22,146 nucleotides of DNA from assembly GCA_002495525.1 (NCBI GenBank), contig DAFS01000032.1:425-22570 (forward strand), given 5' to 3'. Position numbers and translations under genes: made by a program. The notes beneath the pieces were generated by a model. It searched no databases and had not been told where the DNA came from. It saw only the letters and a program-made list of their open reading frames with translations. The first letter of the stretch is position 1. Each line of letters opens with the position of its first letter. This stretch comes from Euryarchaeota archaeon UBA89. GTDB taxonomy: Archaea > Thermoplasmatota > Poseidoniia > Poseidoniales > Thalassarchaeaceae. Shown here piece after piece: positions 15,723 to 22,146 of this stretch.

Positions 15723-17408
15723 TTAGTTCACCATTTCTTTTTCCCACCAGTCTACTATTTTACTAAATGTTGGCCCATCTAACACCCTGATTTCAGATTG
15801 TTTAAATGAATCTAACACTTCAATTGTTGTTTTCGTTAAATTCCCCATACACAAAACATTATCCGGTACAGTTAATCCATTTCCAATCCATGATTTAGCA
15901 GAAGATGGTGATGAAATCAGTAATACATCATCTTTATTTATCTCAATATTTTTTACTTTAATCGGGGTATTAGTATACGCATCCCAACTAATTACATGAT
16001 ATCCTATTTTTCTAAGTTCATTAACGAAATCCATTGTTGATAAATTTGACATTGGGATATAAAGAATTTTATCCTTACTAATTTCATTCGAAATATATTT
16101 TAATAATTCTTCTTTATCTCTAGAATCGGCACAAATTGATGCTGGATTTTCAAATCTAAAACATGCTCTAGCAGTTCCTTCCCCCATAGCTAACCACATA
16201 ATTCGTTGTAAGTTTGGTCTTTCACTAATCATTTCACATGCTGCCTTTGCTGCAAAAGGAGATGTCAGAATTAAAATAGGCCATTCACTTTTATCTGATG
16301 AATTATCAATTTTTATTTCAGGCCAATTTTTGGGAATAGCCTCCAATTTTATCACAGGAATATTAGAGATTGGGATCCCTACATTTAGTAATGATGATCT
16401 TAACCTATCTGAATTTAAGGTAGAAACAATTTTTCGTTTTGTATAATCAATGGTATTATTGTTAACGGTAGTAATCAGGTTCAATTCCTTTAAGTTAGAT
16501 TTTTCATTAATTTCTTGCAAAGAATAGTTGTTTCCTGAAGAGTATAATTCTCTCCAATTATTTGGGGCAATCATCCCATCTATTATTCCTTTTCTAGATT
16601 CTACTCCTATTGGATATTGACAACCGCCTCCCAATTCAAGCAGTATTCTTTTTTCTAATTCTACATCTGTTTCAGTTTGATTATCATTTAATATCAATCT
16701 CAATTCGTTAAATTCATCATATTTATCCTGTAGACAGTGTACACAAATTGCCCCCTGCCCTGGTGCAGTAGGCCAATCCTCAGGAGAAATTCTGTAAGAT
16801 TCCAATTCCAATGCCTGTTTACTTAGGCAATTAATGCTCATTAAACGCTTTAACCCCGCTTCAGCTAAAACAATAGCATCTACATCATTTTGAATTAATT
16901 TCTGAATTCTAGTTTCAACTTTACCTCTTACCGCAATAGGAATTATATCATTTCTACGGCTCAGGAAAAATGCCTGTCTTCTAACAGAGGAGGTGCCTAA
17001 TTTCCCTCCATCTGGCATGATTCGCATTATTTTTTCAAGACTCGTTACGGATTTATTTCGAAGTAATTTTTCTAAACATTTTTTCTTATTTTTCTTGTTA
17101 AATAGAATTATATCAGAAGTTTCTCCTCTAGTAAGATATGCTAAGTTGACGATTTCCAATCTATTATCTACTGGTACGTCTTTGCTTGAATGTACTGCAA
17201 TATCAATATCTTTTTCCATCAATTTATCATCTAATGTACTTGTAAATTGACCTAGATTACTTGAAAGATCACCGCCTACAGATCTATCTCCATCGGAGGT
17301 TATTTTTACAATCTCAGTTTTGTATCCGTTTTTCTCAATCAATTGTTGAACTTTAGTCGCTTGCCAAATAGCTAGATTTGATGCCCTAGTTCCTATTCTA
17401 ATGTTCAA
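15723..17408 (-). CDS. hemCD: Fused hydroxymethylbilane synthase - uroporphyrinogen III synthase
   Basis: 561 residues. Residues 1-315 are HemC: GTRASNLAIWQA at the start, catalytic D77 in HSSKDVP, LGTSSVRRQA at 137-146, and the dipyrromethane-cofactor cysteine C263 in GGGCQYPIG. Residues 325-561 are HemD, a two-lobe Rossmann-like protein recognised by LILTSPFAAKAA at 379-390, AMGEGTARA at 407-415 and a second LLISSPSSAKSW at 496-507. HemC polymerises four porphobilinogens and HemD closes and inverts the ring, so fusion would channel the unstable bilane. A Lys-rich insertion of about 15-20 residues (103-135) precedes the GTSS loop. The start is TTG 17408 with a perfect GGAGG seven bases upstream; it overlaps the hemA stop by four bases. 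HemD is weakly conserved, but its place behind HemC makes the call safe. Confidence 0.93.
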   Translation of the reverse strand: MNIRIGTRASNLAIWQATKVQQLIEKNGYKTEIVKITSDGDRSVGGDLSSNLGQFTSTLDDKLMEKDIDIAVHSSKDVPVDNRLEIVNLAYLTRGETSDIILFNKKNKKKCLEKLLRNKSVTSLEKIMRIMPDGGKLGTSSVRRQAFFLSRRNDIIPIAVRGKVETRIQKLIQNDVDAIVLAEAGLKRLMSINCLSKQALELESYRISPEDWPTAPGQGAICVHCLQDKYDEFNELRLILNDNQTETDVELEKRILLELGGGCQYPIGVESRKGIIDGMIAPNNWRELYSSGNNYSLQEINEKSNLKELNLITTVNNNTIDYTKRKIVSTLNSDRLRSSLLNVGIPISNIPVIKLEAIPKNWPEIKIDNSSDKSEWPILILTSPFAAKAACEMISERPNLQRIMWLAMGEGTARACFRFENPASICADSRDKEELLKYISNEISKDKILYIPMSNLSTMDFVNELRKIGYHVISWDAYTNTPIKVKNIEINKDDVLLISSPSSAKSWIGNGLTVPDNVLCMGNLTKTTIEVLDSFKQSEIRVLDGPTFSKIVDWWEKEMVN

Positions 17409-18793
17409 GATGCTGCCTCCATGAGAGTTTTAGATTGATTGATTCTAAACATCTCTCCCATGACGTCAGCAGCAATATATTTTAGAATTGTAGAATTTAT
17501 TTTTCTTCTTGTGTTGATAACTTCATCATGTAACTCTTCAGGGTTGAATTCACCATTCTGTTCACAAATCCAAGTAGCAATCTCTCTTGAAAAAGCCCCC
17601 ATTTGAACAACCTCTAAATTATCAGATGACAAATTTTCCCAAGTCCCAGAAAGTTTGCCTAACCTTGAGTAAATATAAGATCTAAATTCAGTCTGTGTCT
17701 TATTTTCAAGAGATTTTAAGAAGCGTTCTTCTATACCTTTAATGATAATATTGCCTGAATCGATAGTTTCTTGGTAGTTCCAATCAACTTCGAGTTTATG
17801 TGCAGCACGAATCCAATGTTTTACATCCAATAATTCTTGATTTTCATGTATTCCGGATAATTCTATCGAAGGAGGCCAAGAAAAATCCAATATTTTAGTA
17901 TCATTTTTAATTGGTATCTTCCGACTCGAGTTGAAAGTAGGCTTAGTATTTCTTATTGTTGATATAATGATATGACTTTCATCTTCAACTCCCCATTCTT
18001 CAAAGTTTTTGAATTTGATTTTTTCAGATATCTCTGGTGTTCTTTCCGAGGCATCAGCACCAGTTCTAGTAATCACAAGAATATTCTCCTGACCAAGTTC
18101 TAGAAGTGCCTTTACTGCTTTGATACCCATGTCTCCGAATCCAATTACAGTAATATGTACATTTTTTCCTTGTAAAATAGTTTCCTTTATTGCATTTGTA
18201 GCCAAACTAAACATCGACTCAGGTGTTTTAGTAAATCCTAATTCTTTCCTAACAACTCTATTAGCAGCTACTACATGATCAAAAAATATTCCATTTGTGT
18301 CAGTTAGAAGATTATTCTTTCTATGCCAAGAAAGTGCTCCTCTAAATTGACCCATGACCTGTAATTCCCCTAAAATGAAAGAATCTAATCCACTACAAAC
18401 ATTAACTAGATGTCTCCAAACATCCATCCCTTGGTAGACCTGAAATGGAACATATTCAAGATTTGTAATATCTAGAATTTTCTTTACTATTTCTTGAGGT
18501 TTAATTCCAAAACCGACGTAAAGAACTCTATTACAAGTGGAAAATTCAAATATATCTCCATTCATTCCATTAGATAATAATCTCACAAAATTCAACCTTT
18601 CTTCAGAGTTCATTCCTTCAGTGGTTAAAGTCTTCATGTAATTAATTGTTGATTTTGTAAGTTTTAATGTCACTAAAGATAAGTCTTCAATTTCGATAAG
18701 TTTCGAGGTTGAAGAACTATGTGTTTTTTGCACTTTTATAAAGCGACTGAAGTCAAAGGTTCCACTCGATAGATGACTCGGCTCACTCGTCAT
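17405..18793 (-). CDS. hemA: Glutamyl-tRNA reductase
   Basis: 462 residues. Reduces glutamyl-tRNA(Glu) to glutamate-1-semialdehyde with NADPH, the first and usually controlled step. The catalytic cysteine is C87 in FSTCNR, and the active-site His is H128 in RHLVNVCSGLDSFILGELQVMGQ. The NADPH-binding loop is IGFGDMG at 217-223, and residues 340-440 form the dimerising helices. The N-terminus carries about 36 extra residues, Ser/Thr-rich, before the first beta strand. The usual early His-Lys-x-Ala-Pro motif is replaced by a divergent LKLTKSTINY, so this is a divergent family member. GAGGAG at 18799-18804, five bases before ATG 18793, is a strong ribosome site. First gene of the heme operon. Such N-terminal segments control HemA turnover in some bacteria and plants; that role here is inference. 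Confidence 0.94.
   Translation of the reverse strand: MTSEPSHLSSGTFDFSRFIKVQKTHSSSTSKLIEIEDLSLVTLKLTKSTINYMKTLTTEGMNSEERLNFVRLLSNGMNGDIFEFSTCNRVLYVGFGIKPQEIVKKILDITNLEYVPFQVYQGMDVWRHLVNVCSGLDSFILGELQVMGQFRGALSWHRKNNLLTDTNGIFFDHVVAANRVVRKELGFTKTPESMFSLATNAIKETILQGKNVHITVIGFGDMGIKAVKALLELGQENILVITRTGADASERTPEISEKIKFKNFEEWGVEDESHIIISTIRNTKPTFNSSRKIPIKNDTKILDFSWPPSIELSGIHENQELLDVKHWIRAAHKLEVDWNYQETIDSGNIIIKGIEERFLKSLENKTQTEFRSYIYSRLGKLSGTWENLSSDNLEVVQMGAFSREIATWICEQNGEFNPEELHDEVINTRRKINSTILKYIAADVMGEMFRINQSKTLMEAAS
17416..17420 (-). promoter_or_regulatory. Ribosome-binding site supporting the TTG start of hemCD
   Basis: GGAGG on the minus strand lies seven bases before TTG 17408, inside the last codons of hemA. 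The family N-terminus (I-x-I-G-T-R-x-S) begins right there, so the TTG start is well supported. Confidence 0.65.
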
Positions 18794-18798
18794 GATGA

Positions 18799-18950
18799 CT
18801 CCTCGTCTTAATGGATGACGACCATCTTAAAAACATTGATTTTTTATGATTTCAATATTATTTTGAGTATACATGCGAAATAACTTTCAAATTAAAATAG
18901 TCGATACCAGGGTCTCCGTTCTCTTGTAGAAGATTACTTCAATTCTTACA
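18799..18950 (-). promoter_or_regulatory. Heme-operon promoter/leader region
   Basis: This 150-base gap is the only sizeable non-coding stretch upstream of hemA and must hold the operon promoter unless it reads through from the membrane-protein gene. It is AT-rich; TATA-like candidates on the minus strand include TCATAAAAA (18841-18849) and nearby AT runs, none compelling. The ribosome site GAGGAG is at 18799-18804. An imperfect inverted repeat lies at 18808-18830. I see no tRNA, riboswitch or small ORF here. Confidence 0.4.
18808..18830. repeat. Imperfect inverted repeat in the hemA leader
   Basis: TTAA-TG-GATG, then ACGAC, then CATC-TTAA on the plus strand: eight pairing bases per arm with a two-base bulge. 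It ends four bases upstream of the hemA ribosome site. It could be an operator or a small hairpin in the leader; it may also be chance in AT-rich DNA. Confidence 0.3.
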
Positions 18951-19721
18951 TTATAATATTTTTTGTTTAGAAACTATATTTGAAAATAACAATGCAATAT
19001 CTATGCTAATTATAGAAGTAGTAAAACTAGTTATTAATCCTGAATCTAGATTTACAATATTCAGCATTAGAGCAGTGAGAAATCCCGCGGTAATAAATCC
19101 CATGAAAGTAAGTAATTGATTATTAATTTTAGTTGATATTATTCTGATTTCTTCAATTTCAGTTCCAGTTAGTGTAGTTTGAATATTTTTTGAAGTAGAT
19201 TTCACTCGATTCAGAAGTGAAGTCTGATTAATTTCAATTCTACCTAACTTTATTCTGTGATATACAACAAGGATGAAGAATGTTGTCTGTAATGACACTG
19301 AGATAATAATCATAAATGACCATTCAGAAAAATCGAAATAACTCGTCCTATTCAATCCCCACAATACCCACATCCAGAAGAATATTATTACTTGAAAATA
19401 TTTTATTTGTGATCGGATTCCCCTAACTAATTCCTTATTTTCTTTTAGCAAATATTCTATTATTAATCCAACCAGCATAGCCAAAGAAATTGACAAAGTA
19501 ATGAGTAATGGCAATTGTGATATAGTTTCATTTTTATCTAAATTTCCTAATAATAATGTACACAAGACCAGAGCCATCGCAGTAATCAAATTTGTCAAAC
19601 TCATCAGGATATGAAGTGGGTCAGTAATGTCTGCTAAATGACTAAATCCATCCAGAACTGGAGACTCCTGAAATTCATCACTGAGGTGCATGATAACGTA
19701 TGAGAGATAGGTTTCTTTCAT
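18951..19721 (-). CDS. Six-helix membrane protein of unknown function
   Basis: I do not recognise this 256-residue protein. It has an acidic, soluble N-terminal 35 residues, then four hydrophobic helices at about 37-59, 67-89, 105-123 and 135-154. A cytoplasm-like stretch with charged helix (about 155-200, TLTGTEIEEIRIISTKINNQ) follows, then two more helices at about 202-221 and 227-249. No transporter, kinase or heme-handling motif was seen. It lies on the same strand as hemA, 156 bases upstream, and could be cotranscribed with it, though the gap argues for separate control. Its start is uncertain: ATG 19721 is chosen, with an in-frame TTG just before it (19724) and another ATG at 19691; none has a strong ribosome site. 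It is divergent from the photolyase gene, with only about 20 bases between annotated starts. Confidence 0.7.
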   Translation of the reverse strand: MKETYLSYVIMHLSDEFQESPVLDGFSHLADITDPLHILMSLTNLITAMALVLCTLLLGNLDKNETISQLPLLITLSISLAMLVGLIIEYLLKENKELVRGIRSQIKYFQVIIFFWMWVLWGLNRTSYFDFSEWSFMIIISVSLQTTFFILVVYHRIKLGRIEINQTSLLNRVKSTSKNIQTTLTGTEIEEIRIISTKINNQLLTFMGFITAGFLTALMLNIVNLDSGLITSFTTSIISIDIALLFSNIVSKQKIL

Positions 19722-19742
19722 CAACTAACCGGATAGCGAGCT

Positions 19743-22103
19743 ATGGTATTTCTTTTCAAACAATTTGTCTTTGAAAACAAAAACTCAAAAACAACATTTG
19801 AAAATAACAAATTATTTGTAACAATTGTGTTGACTGATTATGCTCTGCCTTCTTATCTATCTGAAAGGTGCTTATATCATGCAGGTCCCGAAGTTGAAAA
19901 TCCCACATTTGTACTGCATTGGATGAGGGGTGCAATAAGACTTGATGAATGCCCAACGTTCGATGTAGCACGCTTAATCTCAGATTCTCTTAATCTTCCA
20001 CTATTAGTTTACCAAGGTATTGATGAAAGGTATCCTCATGCATCTTACAGACATCACAGATTTTTGATGGAAGGAGCGGCGGAAATCGCCAATCATGCAG
20101 AAGAATTAGGTGTTGAATATTTGCTACATATATCTAGAAAAGGACATAGGGAACCCGTTCTTAGGGAATTATCTATTCAATCTGCAATAGTGGTTACCGA
20201 TTTGATGGATTTAAATCCTTGGAAAAAATGGACTAAATCTTTGATGAAATATAATTCCGTAATAGAGGTTGATTCTACATGTGTTTTACCTAGAACTATT
20301 TTTGGTAAAAGTTTAGATAGGCCTTTTAGATTCAAAAATGCAACCAAAAAGAAGTTTCGTCAGCGTGTAAATATAAATTGGCCTGAAATAAATTCAACTA
20401 TTCTTCCTCTTCCATCAGAATGGGAGCCACCATTTGAGCCAATTGATATCCGTGCAGAACTCTCTAAAGACGGTGGTAGAAAAATTCTTTCTTTGTGCGA
20501 TATTGATCCAACGGTTGTCCCAGTTACTGATTTCAAAGGAGGTTACTCGACGGCTTTAAGTCACTGGAAAGAATGGTGTGAAAATGGTCTTTCGAGCTAC
20601 CATAAAACGCGTAATAATGCTGCAAATAGGTATGGTGTTAGTGGGATGTCTCCATATATCCACTATGGGATGATTGCACCTACAAAGATAGCCAGAGAAG
20701 CTTCAGAGATTGGTGGCAAAGGTGCTGAAAAATATCTTGATGAGTTGTTGATATTTAGGGAGCATGCTCATCATCATTGTCATAAATTGGTTGAGCCGCA
20801 GAGTTGGAGTAATTTACCTGAATGGGCTAAAATTTCATGGAGTGAAAGAGTATTTACATCTTCTGAAAAGTCTCCTTATTTATTGGAGTTTGGAGAAACG
20901 GGAGATACTCTATGGGACAGCTCACAAATAGGACTATTCAGACATGGTGTGATGCACAATAATGTCCGAATGACTTGGGGGAAAGCATTTGCTAACTGGA
21001 TTAAAGATCCTGAGGATGCTATGAAAACATCTTTAAATTTCAATAATAGATACGCTCTGGACGGAAGAGATCCAAGCTCTATTGCAGGAGTTATGTGGTG
21101 CTTTGGTCTGTTTGACAGATCTTTTTCACCTCATAATCCAGTTATGGGAAATGTTAGAAATAGACCAACTGAGATTCATCAGAATAGAATTGATTTGGAA
21201 AGATATAGTAATTGGACCGAAAAATCAACATTAGATAAAAAATTGAATATTGGAATCGTGGGAGGGGGTATATCTGGTAGTTTTACTGCAATGTTACTTG
21301 AAAACCTCGGACATGATGTAACCATTTGGGATAAAGGAAGACGAGCCAGTGGAAGGTTGTCTTCTAAAGAAGTAACAAGTGATTTTTCAATCCATGTTGG
21401 CTCGAAATCTTTTGACTCTTTACCGAAGTGGATGGAAAGATATGTTTCAGAATGGGTCCGATTAAAATTAGTAAAGATGGATGGTAATTCTTTGGTGCCT
21501 ATCAAGCCTTTGAGTGAAATAATCAAGTATCTGAATAAAGAAGTCGAAGTTAATTATGGTTGTAAGGTAACTAATTTAGAAGAAAGAAATGAGTCTGTGG
21601 AGATTACTGTCAAGAATCAGGATAGCATAAATAAATATCAATATGACAGAGTTATTGTTGCTCTACCTATCGAACAAGCAATTGATATTTGTAATCCTTT
21701 AGGATTAGAAATTAATGGAGTAAGTGATTCAACATGGGTTGCATGGGGTCCCTCGGATAAAATAGATCTAATCCCAGAAAACTGGGAATCATTCTATCAC
21801 ACTAGTGGTTCAGGAGTGATGGAAATCCGAATCAGAAATGATGAAATTATTGGTGGTGATAAATTGAATTCAAGATATGTAGTAGATTTTATCACAGATA
21901 AATTAGGAGTTGACTCGAAAAATTGGCAGGCTCATTATTGGAAATATGCTATCCCTATTGATGGTCCTGGAGAAATAATCCATACTAGTAGAGTCTCTAT
22001 TATTGGAGATGGTTTCGGTCAACCTCTAGGGACAGTTGGTGGAGCAATTGAGTCATCTGGAAGAGTAGTATCGGAAATACATCTCAGCAAGTTAAATTTT
22101 TAA
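19743..22103 (+). CDS. Class II-type DNA photolyase fused to a renalase-like FAD oxidoreductase
   Basis: 786 residues in one frame. Residues 55-490 are a photolyase: an alpha/beta antenna domain (FVLHWMRGAIRLDE, RHHRFLMEGA, VVTDLMDLNPWKKW, IEVDSTCVLPR) and a helical FAD domain (GGYSTAL, MSPYIHYGMI, YLDELLIFREHAHH, MHNNVRMTWGKAFANW, YALDGRDPSSIAGVMW). These features best fit class II CPD photolyases. Residues 500-786 are a second, complete-looking FAD/NAD(P)-binding oxidoreductase of the renalase/amine-oxidase type: IVGGGISG at 505-512, a WDKGRRASGRLSS segment at 529-541, and a C-terminal IGDGFGQPLGTVGGAIESSG. The fusion might deliver reduced flavin or electrons to the photolyase; that is inference. 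ATG 19743 has no ribosome site, and the first 28 residues look like translated spacer, so GTG 19827 or TTG 19830 may be the true start. Confidence 0.87.
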   Translation: MVFLFKQFVFENKNSKTTFENNKLFVTIVLTDYALPSYLSERCLYHAGPEVENPTFVLHWMRGAIRLDECPTFDVARLISDSLNLPLLVYQGIDERYPHASYRHHRFLMEGAAEIANHAEELGVEYLLHISRKGHREPVLRELSIQSAIVVTDLMDLNPWKKWTKSLMKYNSVIEVDSTCVLPRTIFGKSLDRPFRFKNATKKKFRQRVNINWPEINSTILPLPSEWEPPFEPIDIRAELSKDGGRKILSLCDIDPTVVPVTDFKGGYSTALSHWKEWCENGLSSYHKTRNNAANRYGVSGMSPYIHYGMIAPTKIAREASEIGGKGAEKYLDELLIFREHAHHHCHKLVEPQSWSNLPEWAKISWSERVFTSSEKSPYLLEFGETGDTLWDSSQIGLFRHGVMHNNVRMTWGKAFANWIKDPEDAMKTSLNFNNRYALDGRDPSSIAGVMWCFGLFDRSFSPHNPVMGNVRNRPTEIHQNRIDLERYSNWTEKSTLDKKLNIGIVGGGISGSFTAMLLENLGHDVTIWDKGRRASGRLSSKEVTSDFSIHVGSKSFDSLPKWMERYVSEWVRLKLVKMDGNSLVPIKPLSEIIKYLNKEVEVNYGCKVTNLEERNESVEITVKNQDSINKYQYDRVIVALPIEQAIDICNPLGLEINGVSDSTWVAWGPSDKIDLIPENWESFYHTSGSGVMEIRIRNDEIIGGDKLNSRYVVDFITDKLGVDSKNWQAHYWKYAIPIDGPGEIIHTSRVSIIGDGFGQPLGTVGGAIESSGRVVSEIHLSKLNF

Positions 22104-22146
22104 GATTAAAATATCAATTGTGCATTCTAAATGGTGGACGCTGGGG

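Noticed and set aside
18794..18950. tRNA or riboswitch upstream of hemA
   Set aside because: No T-arm sequence, no cloverleaf pairing and no recognisable aptamer core; only AT-rich DNA with one short inverted repeat.
1..22146. CRISPR array, insertion sequence, prophage or defence system
   Set aside because: No regularly spaced repeats, transposase, integrase or known defence domains; all sizeable frames are accounted for by metabolic or membrane genes.

Overview
The window is AT-rich, densely coded DNA from what looks like a free-living aerobic planktonic archaeon. The best guess is a Poseidoniia-type euryarchaeon (marine group II/III). The reasons are: surface proteins held by signal anchors or C-terminal membrane helices, with many N-glycosylation sequons; no lipoprotein box, TonB-dependent receptor or outer-membrane gene; TATA-like boxes rather than bacterial -35/-10 pairs; strong GGAGG/GGTGAT ribosome sites with some TTG and GTG starts; and a class II photolyase. 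The taxonomic call is inference, because no rRNA or universal marker gene is present.

Layout. 82-2349 (minus): a membrane-anchored M28 metallopeptidase fused to a complete ZIP metal transporter. 2350-2445: a divergent control region holding a 16-base palindrome that closely matches the core of the DtxR/IdeR iron-repressor operator. 2446-9075 (plus): a tight six-gene operon with a large surface protein, a substrate-binding protein, a FecCD/BtuC permease, an ABC ATPase, a flavodoxin and a HugZ-type heme-utilisation protein. 9114-18793 (minus), convergent with it: a heme operon reading hemA, hemC-hemD fusion, hemB, hemL, hemE, hemF, hemY, hemH. 18951-19721 (minus): an unrecognised six-helix membrane protein. 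19743-22103 (plus): a class II photolyase fused to a renalase-like FAD oxidoreductase.

How it fits together. The minus-strand operon holds every step from glutamyl-tRNA to protoheme by the oxygen-dependent protoporphyrin route (HemF and HemY both normally use O2). The plus-strand operon looks like capture, import and reductive breakdown of heme or another iron chelate. The M28-ZIP protein next door would add peptide digestion and divalent-metal uptake. A metal-responsive repressor at the palindrome could control both divergent promoters. The window therefore reads as an iron/heme economy island, with a light-damage repair gene at its right edge. Experimentally studied archaea mostly make heme from siroheme instead, so a complete bacterial/eukaryotic-type pathway in one operon is its most notable biochemical feature if the archaeal assignment holds.

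No tRNA, rRNA, CRISPR array, insertion sequence or long repeat was seen. No gap between genes exceeds 300 bases; the longest is 18794-18950, upstream of hemA.
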